A stretch of 12,481 nucleotides of DNA. Source: Flavobacteriales bacterium. GTDB lineage: Bacteria; Bacteroidota; Bacteroidia; Flavobacteriales_D; Crocinitomicaceae. The stretch is taken from assembly GCA_947461185.1 (NCBI GenBank), contig CANHJY010000032.1, forward strand, positions 1 through 12,481, read 5' to 3'. Within the stretch, counting starts at the first letter, position 1. Every line of letters begins with the position of its first letter. Shown one piece after another: positions 1 through 7,814 of this stretch. The position numbers were made by a program, and so were the translations under genes. Below the pieces are notes generated by a model that saw only the letters and a list, made by a program, of their open reading frames with translations, was not told the origin of the DNA and ran no database searches.

Positions 1-45
1 ACTTAACTGTTATTGGCCTTTATACCAAAGTCGTATTAATTTTCT
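1..45. other. intergenic sequence after actD
   Basis: This is the spacer beyond the actD stop codon. Read on the minus strand it contains no ATG, and its one TTG is followed by a stop two codons later, so the next operon gene (actE, a monoheme cytochrome, is expected from family gene order) must start outside the window. No terminator-like hairpin is visible, which fits continued transcription leftward. Confidence 0.6.
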
Positions 46-579
46 TTAAATATCTTTTTGGTCTAACTCTATTAAACCGGTATCTTTTAACATATTTTCC
101 ATTTCAGAAGCTGAAAACTGATCGTTTTCTGACATACGTATTTCGATAACAAACTTATCATCAGTCGTTCTGGGATCAGGATTTTGAGCTGGCATCCCTG
201 GAAGGGTTTTATTTCTTAACAAATAGGTTATTGCCATACCATGCGCCGCACATAACACCGTAAATTCAAATGTAATAGGTATGAAAGACAGCATATTTTC
301 AACATAAGAGAAATTAGGTTTACCCCCAATATTCATAGGCCAGTCTACTATCATAAAATAGCGCATACCCAAAGTTGCCAATGTCGTACCTGTCAAACCA
401 TAAATAAATGCCATGATTCCCAATCGGGTATTTTTAACCCCAATAATAGGATCAATACCATGGATGGGAAAAGGCGAGAATACTTCATTTATTTTCACAC
501 CATTTGTTACCAACTTCTTAGCACCATCTTTTAGCACTTCGTCGTCGTCATACATCGCATATAATACTTTATCTGCCAT
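46..579 (-). CDS. actD: ACIII subunit ActD (DUF3341 membrane protein)
   Basis: ActD is a small membrane subunit of alternative complex III (DUF3341 family). It has no cofactor and is thought to support the membrane arm of the quinol-oxidising complex. The 177-residue protein starts with ATG and has a soluble N-terminal part containing the family-typical SPFPIHGID-like motif (about residues 35-43), two hydrophobic hairpin helices (about 53-78 and 96-121), and a polar C-terminal tail with an RTTDDKFVIEI stretch. Length and architecture are normal for the family. It lies 19 bp downstream of actC on the same strand and is clearly part of the act operon. The assignment rests on the motif, the two-helix layout and the position after actC. 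Confidence 0.93.
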   Translation of the reverse strand: MADKVLYAMYDDDEVLKDGAKKLVTNGVKINEVFSPFPIHGIDPIIGVKNTRLGIMAFIYGLTGTTLATLGMRYFMIVDWPMNIGGKPNFSYVENMLSFIPITFEFTVLCAAHGMAITYLLRNKTLPGMPAQNPDPRTTDDKFVIEIRMSENDQFSASEMENMLKDTGLIELDQKDI

Positions 580-598
580 TTTCTAATTATTAATTTTA

Positions 599-1996
599 TT
601 AATGTGCTGCATCATGATGCCCATTGTCTGGGGCATTCTTATATGATTCACCAGAAGACTTCAAAATCGTTTTAACCTCATTCAACGCTAAAACAGGGAA
701 GTAACGCGCGAAAAGGAGGAAGAATACGAAGAAAATTCCAATCGTTCCGACATATACACCAATATCTATATGACTTGGGTAATGCATACTCCATGCAGCA
801 GGAATATAATCTCTGTGAATCGAGGTAACAATAATCACGTAGCGCTCGAACCACATACCAATATTTACAACTATGGAAATAATAAAAGTGAATAACAGAC
901 TTCTTCTTAAAGGACGGAACCACATTAACTGAGGAGATATAACATTACAAGTCATCATCGCCCAATAAGCCCACCAGTAAGGTCCAGTAGCCCTATTGAT
1001 AAAAGCATAAGCTTCATACTCTACTCCCGAATACCATGAAATGAATAACTCGGTGATATAAGCTGTTCCTACAATTGAACCAGTTACCATGATTACGATA
1101 TTCATATATTCGACATGTTTCGTGTGAATATATGCCTCGAGTCCCATTGCCTTGCGCATTACCAACAATAAAGTCTGTACCATGGCAAAACCAGAGAACA
1201 CGGCACCTGCAACGAAATACGGCGGGAAAATGGTGGTATGCCATCCAGGAATTACAGAAGTAGCAAAGTCAAAGGATACAATAGAGTGAACCGAAAATAC
1301 GAGAGGAGTGGCCAAACCAGCTAAAACTAAAGACACCAATTCAAATCGATTCCAATGTTTTGCTCTTCCTGACCAACCAAATGATAAAATGGAGTACATT
1401 TTTTTAGCAACAGGTTTTTTTGCTCTGTCTCTAATTGTGGCAAAATCAGGTATCAAACCGATGTACCAGAATACAAGTGATACTGATAAGTAGGTAGAAA
1501 TTGCAAATACGTCCCAAAGAAGCGGCGAGTTGAAATTTACCCAAAGAGAACCAAACTGATTAGGCAATGGTAAAGTCCAATACCCAACCCAAAGACGACC
1601 CATGTGTATTAATGGAAACGTTCCAGCCATAAATACGGCAAAAATCGTCATTGCCTCAGCGGATCTATTAATTGCCATTCTCCATTTTTGACGGAAAAGC
1701 AATAGTACAGCTGAAATCAATGTTCCGGCATGACCGATACCTACCCACCAAACGAAATTGGTAATATCCCAAGCCCAACCAATAGTCTTGTTTAATCCCC
1801 AAACACCGATACCCGTTCCTAAAAGGTACATAATACAACCCACACCATATAATCCTATCACTAAAGCAATCCCAAAAAGGATATACCACATTCGCGGCGC
1901 TTTGTCTTCAATAGGTTTACAAACGTCTTCTGTAATATCATGATAAGTCTTATGACCTAAAATGAGGGGTTCTCTTATTGCTGCTTCTTTATGCAT
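599..1996 (-). CDS. actC: ACIII subunit ActC (NrfD/PsrC-type quinol-binding membrane protein)
   Basis: ActC is the polytopic NrfD/PsrC-family subunit that carries the quinol site of alternative complex III and passes electrons to the iron-sulfur clusters of ActB. The 465-residue protein has a conserved N-terminal segment (PLILGHKTYHDIT, residues 10-22), then roughly ten hydrophobic helices. The second bears the motif WWVGIGHAG (residues 83-91), whose histidine (H89) is of the kind implicated in quinol binding in this family. An aromatic-rich segment around residues 335-360 is also typical. The C-terminus ends in a short histidine-rich tail. The ATG start lies 15 bp after the actB stop, which indicates translational linkage. 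Length is normal for Bacteroidota ActC. Function is inferred from family knowledge; the motif and helices are visible directly. Confidence 0.96.
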   Translation of the reverse strand: MHKEAAIREPLILGHKTYHDITEDVCKPIEDKAPRMWYILFGIALVIGLYGVGCIMYLLGTGIGVWGLNKTIGWAWDITNFVWWVGIGHAGTLISAVLLLFRQKWRMAINRSAEAMTIFAVFMAGTFPLIHMGRLWVGYWTLPLPNQFGSLWVNFNSPLLWDVFAISTYLSVSLVFWYIGLIPDFATIRDRAKKPVAKKMYSILSFGWSGRAKHWNRFELVSLVLAGLATPLVFSVHSIVSFDFATSVIPGWHTTIFPPYFVAGAVFSGFAMVQTLLLVMRKAMGLEAYIHTKHVEYMNIVIMVTGSIVGTAYITELFISWYSGVEYEAYAFINRATGPYWWAYWAMMTCNVISPQLMWFRPLRRSLLFTFIISIVVNIGMWFERYVIIVTSIHRDYIPAAWSMHYPSHIDIGVYVGTIGIFFVFFLLFARYFPVLALNEVKTILKSSGESYKNAPDNGHHDAAH

Positions 1997-2011
1997 TACA
2001 ATAGGTTTTTA

Positions 2012-5000
2012 TTAATGATGATTTGATTTATTTTCTTTATTATCATGACCTGATTCATGATGTGCTTCAGCTACTTGAAGATGATTTAATAATTCATTTT
2101 CTTCGTTTCTTACTTTGACCTTGTACCATACGTTTGGTTGCACACCAACTTCTTCTAAAGCTTGATAAGATCTATTTGAAGCAGAGCCTGTTCTTATAAC
2201 TGATTTAGTGTCATTCCAGTCTCCAACTACAATTGCATTCGTTGGACATGCATCTGCACAAGCCGTAACAAAATCTCCGTCCTCGACTGGTCTACTCTCC
2301 TTTTTAGCAGTAAGCTTAGTCGCCTGAATACGTTGAACACATAAGGAACATTTTTCCATGACACCTCTCGTCCTAACTGTAACATCAGGATTTAATACCA
2401 TTCTTCCAAGATCATCTTGAGCAGGGTTTACTTCTGTAAACTTCTTATACGATGGATAATTAAACCAGTTAAATCTTCTTACTTTATAAGGACAGTTATT
2501 TGCACAATATCTTGTTCCGATGCAACGGTTGTAAGCCATCTGATTCAAACCTTCATTACTGTGCATAGTAGCAGCAACTGGACAAACTGTTTCACATGGA
2601 GCGTGATTACAGTGATGACACATCATTGGCATGTGAATCACCTTTGGATTTTCAGCAGCTACTTCCGCTTTATCATAACTGAAGGTTTCTTCATCTTTTC
2701 TCAATCCGATTGTAGCCTCTTCATCCGATGCAAAGTATCGGTCAATGCGCAACCAGTGCATTTCACGACCTCTTCTTACCTCATCCTTTCCAACAACAGG
2801 CACGTTATTCTCCGACTGACAAGCAATCAAACAAGATCCACAACCAATGCACGAAGAAAGATCGATGGTCATTCCCCAACGGTGACCAACATGAGCTACC
2901 GGATGCTTATCCCAAAGATCAAATTCACCAATAGGAAGTTCAACGTGGTTACCATGCTCATCCAACTTTTGAAGGGTATGCATAGGATTATATGCTTCTT
3001 TGTCTCCTTTATTATAAATACCAAGAGTTGTTTCACGTACAATTGAATGACGTGCCATTACCGTATGGTGAATTTGGGTTGCAGCAATTGGATAAATCCC
3101 ATCTACTTTAGTCACAGATGCAGCTGCATCATAATTGTAACATCCATTAGAAATTCCTACAAAAGAAAACACGTTTGCTCCAATTGGCTTTGGCTGACCA
3201 TTTTCATTGGTCTCATGTCCACCATATTCTTTAGTTTGGAATGCCGCCTTACCTATTTTTTCGCCATTTGCACCTCTTCCATATCCCAAAGCAATTCCGA
3301 TGGTCCCTAATGCTTGACCTGGTAATGGATAAACAGGCAAAGTAACATCGGCATCGCCAACTTTTACTTTTGCCAAATTCAAACCATGCTCTTGGTCATA
3401 AGTTGTCACATAACCTCCACTTTTCATTTCAGTAGGGTTCATTGTAACATAATTGTCCCAAGTAACCTTTGTCATTGGATCAGGAAGTTCTTGCAACCAT
3501 GGGTTATTTGCTTGCAAACCTATTCCAATTCCCGCTTTTTGATACAATTCTACCTCAATTGCCGCTGACTTTGGAACAAGATTAGCAACATTTGCAAGAC
3601 TAGCATCATTGAAAATTAAAGGTGCTGATGGTGTAACTTGAACATCATAACAGCTATTATGTATAGTTGTATTCCAAAGTGTGTATGAATCTAATAGACC
3701 AACAGGGAAAACAGTTTGTTCCCAAACTTCTTTAATATAATCGTAAACCACTTTTGAATCTCGTCCTCCATGTGCTTTTTTACCATTCCAAACTAAAATA
3801 GATTCCAAAGCAGATCTTGTACCTCCTAGTGGTCGAATTGTTGGCTGCGCAATTGCGAAATGCCCTGATACAGGATTGTAATCGTTCCACGCTTCTAAAG
3901 CATGATGATCAGGACAAACATATTTACATTTCGAAGCTGTTTCATCAGCATAAGATGCTGTAGATATTGTTGTTGCTAATTTGGACAAAGAATCTCCAAA
4001 CTGCTTACCATTTGGCAAAGTGTAAACAGGATTTACATTGTGAAAAATAACGGCACCTGAAACTTTACCTCCAATAACGTCTTTTGCAAAACGATACATC
4101 GCCTCATCTTGCGATTTAAATAGGTTGTTTTTCTTATTATAATCAATGGTTACACCGTATGCACCTAATACAAAGTTCAATTTGTTTGCTAGCAACTGAA
4201 CTGCTTTATTATTTGAACCGGCAACGACAACAGATTCACCTTTAGAAACTTTCAACGATTTAATTGCCAAATCTGCCACCTTTTGAGTTGCGGCACCGAG
4301 CTTAGAAGAAATACCTGTTGAAACAGCAAAACCTTTTTCCAGAATATAGGCTAAAACATTGGCTTGTTCGGAAGGTTTAATCATCCCACGATAATCTGCA
4401 TTGGAACCTGTCACTGACATCACAGACTCAAATTGGAAATGCTTAGACATCCAAGATGATTCAGGATTTCTAGTCTTTCCATATTGTGTTGCAAATTGTG
4501 TAGGCATTAACCAAGAACTTAAGAAATCAGCACCTACAGCTACAATCGTTTTAGCTTTACTGAAATCATAAGAAGGAATCATAGCATCACCAAAAGTATC
4601 CAAGTTTGCTTTTCGCATTCCGGAATAGGATACCGCGTCATACTGAATATGCTCAATTTTACCTGGATTTTCAGCACTCCAATCAAGAATAGCCTTGTTT
4701 AATGATGGACTAATTAATGAATTAGTTACAAGGGTTATTTTTCCAGCTGCGGCTAACTCGTTCTTAATTTTCGCATCAATAGTTGCCCATTTAGCGTCTA
4801 TTTTAGCCCACTTAGAACTTTCTGTTGCTTCATCGATTGAACTGTCTTGCTGTCCACCAACTGTAGGGTACTTTAACCTTGCAGAATCATACAAACCTAA
4901 AACACTTGCTATTATTTGTGGGTTTGAAGCCCCATTAGTAATACCAAAATCTTTATTCCCTTTTATATAAATCGGTCTACCCTCTCTCGTTTTAACGATA

Positions 5001-5320
5001 ATGCTAGCATATGATACACCATCATAATAAGTTGATGCATACATGGTAGGCATACCAGGCGTAACATTTTCTGGCTTATTAACATATGGAATTGCCTTTG
5101 TAATAGGTGCTTCACATGCAGCTAAAGTTGCAGCTGCTACACTAAAGCCCAAAAACTTTAGGAAGTCTCTTCTAGCTGTTGATGTTTCATTTAAGCTTTC
5201 ATCCGCTAAGAAATCTTCTACTGACACATCAGATGAAAACTCTTGTTCTTTAGATTTAAGGAACGCAGGTGTTTCTTTCAATTCCTCGATTCCTTTCCAA
5301 TATTTTCTTGTCATTCCCAT
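2012..5320 (-). CDS. actB: ACIII subunit ActB (fused Mo-oxidoreductase-like and Fe-S protein)
   Basis: ActB is the large extracytoplasmic iron-sulfur subunit of alternative complex III, linking quinol oxidation at ActC to the hemes of ActA. The 1102-residue protein opens with a conserved segment (KYWKGIEELKETPAFL, from residue 6), then a twin-arginine motif RRDFLKFLGF (R50-R51) and a hydrophobic stretch ending in a lipobox-like LAAC (C69), so Tat export with possible lipid anchoring is predicted. Residues about 70-780 resemble a molybdopterin oxidoreductase, which in this family binds no molybdenum cofactor. The C-terminal ferredoxin-like domain has four cysteine clusters: C824/827/830/834, C901/904/909/913, C933/939/943 and C991/994 with C1021/1025. 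The third has threonine (T936) where a fourth cysteine would sit, as expected for a [3Fe-4S] centre. The gene lies 35 bp after actA and 15 bp before actC. Confidence 0.97.
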   Translation of the reverse strand: MGMTRKYWKGIEELKETPAFLKSKEQEFSSDVSVEDFLADESLNETSTARRDFLKFLGFSVAAATLAACEAPITKAIPYVNKPENVTPGMPTMYASTYYDGVSYASIIVKTREGRPIYIKGNKDFGITNGASNPQIIASVLGLYDSARLKYPTVGGQQDSSIDEATESSKWAKIDAKWATIDAKIKNELAAAGKITLVTNSLISPSLNKAILDWSAENPGKIEHIQYDAVSYSGMRKANLDTFGDAMIPSYDFSKAKTIVAVGADFLSSWLMPTQFATQYGKTRNPESSWMSKHFQFESVMSVTGSNADYRGMIKPSEQANVLAYILEKGFAVSTGISSKLGAATQKVADLAIKSLKVSKGESVVVAGSNNKAVQLLANKLNFVLGAYGVTIDYNKKNNLFKSQDEAMYRFAKDVIGGKVSGAVIFHNVNPVYTLPNGKQFGDSLSKLATTISTASYADETASKCKYVCPDHHALEAWNDYNPVSGHFAIAQPTIRPLGGTRSALESILVWNGKKAHGGRDSKVVYDYIKEVWEQTVFPVGLLDSYTLWNTTIHNSCYDVQVTPSAPLIFNDASLANVANLVPKSAAIEVELYQKAGIGIGLQANNPWLQELPDPMTKVTWDNYVTMNPTEMKSGGYVTTYDQEHGLNLAKVKVGDADVTLPVYPLPGQALGTIGIALGYGRGANGEKIGKAAFQTKEYGGHETNENGQPKPIGANVFSFVGISNGCYNYDAAASVTKVDGIYPIAATQIHHTVMARHSIVRETTLGIYNKGDKEAYNPMHTLQKLDEHGNHVELPIGEFDLWDKHPVAHVGHRWGMTIDLSSCIGCGSCLIACQSENNVPVVGKDEVRRGREMHWLRIDRYFASDEEATIGLRKDEETFSYDKAEVAAENPKVIHMPMMCHHCNHAPCETVCPVAATMHSNEGLNQMAYNRCIGTRYCANNCPYKVRRFNWFNYPSYKKFTEVNPAQDDLGRMVLNPDVTVRTRGVMEKCSLCVQRIQATKLTAKKESRPVEDGDFVTACADACPTNAIVVGDWNDTKSVIRTGSASNRSYQALEEVGVQPNVWYKVKVRNEENELLNHLQVAEAHHESGHDNKENKSNHH

Positions 5321-5355
5321 ATTATTATAATAATCGGAGTTCTTCTGTTATTTAT

Positions 5356-6768
5356 TTAATAGTGGCACTTAGCACATTCCCAACCGCCCAATTCTTTTAC
5401 GGTCACTTTTCCATCCTTCAAATACTCTTCATAGAGATCACGATCATGGTTTTTCAAACGCTTGTGTATTTCATCATAGTAACCGCTTTTCTTAGTATCA
5501 AGACTTCCACCAGAAATTTCTTTCTTACTGTGACATTCGATACACCATCCCATTGTCATTGTTGGTTTGGTCAATTTTTCAATTTTTGCATCTGGATCTG
5601 AATCAGCTAAAGCATTAATTTCATCAACCGACCACACTTTTTGAGCATCAGAATGTTTAGTCATATCACCATGACATTGTTTACAATCAACACCTCCAAC
5701 AACAACGTGCTGCTGGTGATTGAAATAAACGTGATCAGGTAAAACATGCACCTTATTCCAAATGATTGGTTTATGATTGCCGTTGAATTTTCCATCGGTA
5801 CCATTCATTTCCCAACCGGCGTATTCATAGAGTTTTTTAATTTGTTCAATTTGCTCAGGCTTTTGACCAGCTACCAGCTTGTGACAGTTCATACAAACGT
5901 TGATGGATGGAATTCCAGCAGTCTTGGATTTGGTAACAGAGCTGTGACAATACTTACAGTCGATTCCATTTACACCGGCATGAATAGCATGTGGGAATTT
6001 GATTGGCTGCACTGGCTGATAACCTTCAACCACACCGATTCTGTATAGGCTCAAGAATAAAGTAACGATAACAGAAATAACCAAAACCAAAGTGCCTAAA
6101 CCAACATATAGCCTATTTTTCCAAGCCCATGTTTTAAATTCTTCAGCATATGTAGGTCTATCCGTTTTACCTGTTTCTTGCTCAACTGTAGCTGATTTCA
6201 ATTGACGTCTAACGCCACCTAATGCCATAATAATGGTGACAAAGACAACCGCAAGAATAATCCAAATCCAACTTAAGCCAGATTCTTCTTCACCTTTATC
6301 ATTAGCACCTTTTGCCGTCCCGTCCGCAGCACCGCCTGCAGCAGCAGCATCTTGTTCTGGCTGTTCATCAACCCAATCTAATATTGCATCGATATCCTTT
6401 TTACTTAATTCCGGGAATGCAGACATTGCAGTTCCTTTGGTTTTAGAAACCTGCATTGCATACGGATCCGAAGCAGCTGCATTTTGCCAGTTGTTTACCC
6501 AAGCATAAATAGAACCTTCTTTGGCACCGCCAGCTTCCCATTTATCCCTTACTTTGGATAATTTTGGACCAGTACCATCTTTGTGAGGATGGTGACAATT
6601 GGAACATTTGGAGCTAAAAAGCGCTCCTCCATCTTGAGCATTCGCTGAAAAAGTGCTGGCAAAGATTAATACAATCAACGAGGTCCAACACCCATTTTTA
6701 ATTTTTCTAAACATCTGATTATTAGATATTTTCATATAAAAACTATAAGTCAAGTGATAATTTAACAC
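5356..6768 (-). CDS. actA: ACIII subunit ActA, monoheme cytochrome c fused to pentaheme cytochrome
   Basis: ActA is the multiheme cytochrome subunit of alternative complex III and moves electrons from ActB toward cytochrome c or the terminal oxidase. The longest frame begins at a GTG (6768), but ATGs at 6735 and 6714 are better starts: from 6714 the protein has a clean Sec signal (basic MFRKIKN, hydrophobic core, cleavage near SANA-Q45 in long-frame numbering). An N-terminal class I cytochrome domain follows, with CSNCH (C55-H59) and a probable axial Met (M115). Next come an Ala/Gly linker (about 141-163), a membrane helix (165-185), a short charged loop, and a second helix (220-242). The last part holds five CxxCH sites at C271, C292, C362, C409 and C465, the last ending one residue before the C-terminus. 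Two helices place both heme domains on the periplasmic side. It is the first gene of the act operon. Confidence 0.95.
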   Translation of the reverse strand: MLNYHLTYSFYMKISNNQMFRKIKNGCWTSLIVLIFASTFSANAQDGGALFSSKCSNCHHPHKDGTGPKLSKVRDKWEAGGAKEGSIYAWVNNWQNAAASDPYAMQVSKTKGTAMSAFPELSKKDIDAILDWVDEQPEQDAAAAGGAADGTAKGANDKGEEESGLSWIWIILAVVFVTIIMALGGVRRQLKSATVEQETGKTDRPTYAEEFKTWAWKNRLYVGLGTLVLVISVIVTLFLSLYRIGVVEGYQPVQPIKFPHAIHAGVNGIDCKYCHSSVTKSKTAGIPSINVCMNCHKLVAGQKPEQIEQIKKLYEYAGWEMNGTDGKFNGNHKPIIWNKVHVLPDHVYFNHQQHVVVGGVDCKQCHGDMTKHSDAQKVWSVDEINALADSDPDAKIEKLTKPTMTMGWCIECHSKKEISGGSLDTKKSGYYDEIHKRLKNHDRDLYEEYLKDGKVTVKELGGWECAKCHY

Positions 6769-6781
6769 TATTTGACGGGAG

Positions 6782-6830
6782 CAAAATTAGAAGAAACATA
6801 GTTTTACATGACACTTTTATGACAAATTTA
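6782..6830 (-). promoter_or_regulatory. candidate promoter elements for the act operon
   Basis: Two minus-strand matches to the Bacteroidota -7 consensus TAnnTTTG lie upstream of actA: TAATTTTG (6789 to 6782) and TAAATTTG (6830 to 6823). The nearer one would start transcription around 6775, giving a leader of about 40 nt to the ATG at 6735 or about 60 nt to the ATG at 6714. Neither has a convincing -33 TTTG at the usual distance, and the region is AT-rich, so chance matches are possible. Start mapping would decide between them. Confidence 0.3.
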
Positions 6831-6940
6831 CCTTTCAATTTATTAATTTATATTCATTCTAAATAAGGGTTTGAAATATTTTGTTCTCATGATACCAGTT
6901 TCTAACTTAACTCTGTTCATATTATAAACCTCTTAATAGC

Positions 6941-6959
6941 TTAAATTCCCGTAATTTAA
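6941..6959. repeat. short AT-rich inverted repeat before the SPOR gene
   Basis: TTAAATT-CCCGT-AATTTAA is a perfect 7-bp inverted repeat with a 5-nt centre, ending six bases before the TTG start codon at 6966. It could be a small operator or a weak hairpin near the ribosome-loading site. The arms are entirely A/T in an AT-rich spacer, so chance occurrence is a real possibility. The rest of the divergent spacer (6769-6965) shows no other clear element apart from the act promoter candidates. Confidence 0.3.
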
Positions 6960-6965
6960 ATAAAT

Positions 6966-7388
6966 TTGAACAAATTTAAGCTGTTGAAAAAGTATAGAAT
7001 ATTGCTAATTTTTCTGGTTCATTCGTTAATTAATTTCGCTCAAAAAGGAGAAATCAAAATTATTGCAGACGACCGTATGGATCAATTGGTAAAAAAGCAA
7101 GGAATAATTATTCCGCCCGCGGTCAACCCGCAAATTTATGGTTATCGCGTTCAGATTTATTTCGAATCAGACAAAAAACTCGTTAATGAAATGCAAATCA
7201 AATTTCTAGAGATGATGCCCAAAATAGATACTTATATAGAATTTAATGCCCCAAATTATGTTTTAAAAGTAGGCGATTTTCGGACTATGTTAGAAGCAGA
7301 GAAAGTACGAGATAAAGCATTAATAAATTTTCCAACTAGTTTTATCCTTAAAGAGTATATTAATTTACCTAGAATCGATAGAGACTGA
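6966..7388 (+). CDS. secreted SPOR-domain protein
   Basis: This is a 140-residue exported protein with one SPOR-type domain, a fold that in other proteins binds denuded peptidoglycan glycan strands. The only workable start is TTG at 6966: an in-frame stop lies at 6957-6959 and the first in-frame ATG falls at residue 38, past the signal peptide. From the TTG there is a basic N-region (KFKLLKKYR), a hydrophobic core (residues 12-24) and a likely cleavage at NFA-Q26. The SPOR-like region covers about residues 55-135, with a first strand GYRVQIYF (59-66) and a second conserved block YVLKVGDFRTMLEAE (98-112). It is divergent from actA and 33 bp upstream of rnpA. A periplasmic or outer-membrane-facing role in cell-wall binding is inferred; no catalytic domain is present. 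Confidence 0.85.
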   Translation: MNKFKLLKKYRILLIFLVHSLINFAQKGEIKIIADDRMDQLVKKQGIIIPPAVNPQIYGYRVQIYFESDKKLVNEMQIKFLEMMPKIDTYIEFNAPNYVLKVGDFRTMLEAEKVRDKALINFPTSFILKEYINLPRIDRD

Positions 7389-7421
7389 ATCTAATTGATA
7401 GCATTCCGATAAATTAATAAC

Positions 7422-7814
7422 ATGCAACAAACATTTAGCAAAGAATTCAAACTTGTTAGTAAACGTGAAATTGAATTAATATTCGCTCAAAAAAAAACCA
7501 TCAATAATCACCCATTTACTTTTCACATTCGTCACTTTGAAACTAAACATTCCGAATTAAAATTCGTTACTGCTGCACCAAAACGTTTATTTAAGAAGGC
7601 TCATGATAGAAATCGAATAAAGCGTTTAATGCGTGAAGCAATAAGAAAGAATAAACTATCTTTAACACAATTTCTTGAGCTCAAGCATCTTGGTCTGCAT
7701 ATCTTTGCTATTTACAGATCAGAAAAAGAATTATCACTTGAAACGATAGAAAAAAGTATTACACATATCTTTAAAAAAATAGAAAATGAGATTTCTAAAG
7801 AGACAACAATTTGA
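7422..7814 (+). CDS. rnpA: ribonuclease P protein component
   Basis: RnpA is the protein cofactor of RNase P, which removes 5' leaders from precursor tRNAs together with the catalytic RNA. At 130 residues it has normal length. The diagnostic block KRLFKKAHDRNRIKRLMREA (residues 54-72) contains the conserved RNR motif (R63-R65) in the RNA-binding helix, preceded by a beta-strand region (KFVTAAPK). In many bacteria rnpA follows rpmH near the origin; here it sits between a SPOR-domain gene and an S41 peptidase gene, and rpmH is not nearby. The last 29 bp overlap the next gene in a different frame. A run of nine A residues (7489-7497) lies in codons 23-26 and keeps the frame open. Confidence 0.96.
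   Translation: MQQTFSKEFKLVSKREIELIFAQKKTINNHPFTFHIRHFETKHSELKFVTAAPKRLFKKAHDRNRIKRLMREAIRKNKLSLTQFLELKHLGLHIFAIYRSEKELSLETIEKSITHIFKKIENEISKETTI

Noticed and set aside
2417..3046. A 209-codon open frame on the plus strand
   Set aside because: It is antisense to the most conserved Fe-S part of actB, is rich in Ile/Thr/Ser/His as expected of an antisense shadow, and matches no family I recognise.
3300..5110. ActB large domain as an active molybdenum oxidoreductase
   Set aside because: In ACIII this fold is retained without the cofactor, and the full C-terminal ActB architecture and act gene order are present, so a catalytic Mo enzyme is unlikely.
5043..5601. Overlapping plus-strand open frames antisense to the actB start and the actA end
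   Set aside because: These are shadows of strongly supported cytochrome and Fe-S genes; they have no promoter context and composition unlike real proteins here.
6961..6968. TAAATTTG as a -7 promoter box for the SPOR gene
   Set aside because: It overlaps the TTG start codon, so transcription would begin downstream of the start; the signal peptide requires that start.
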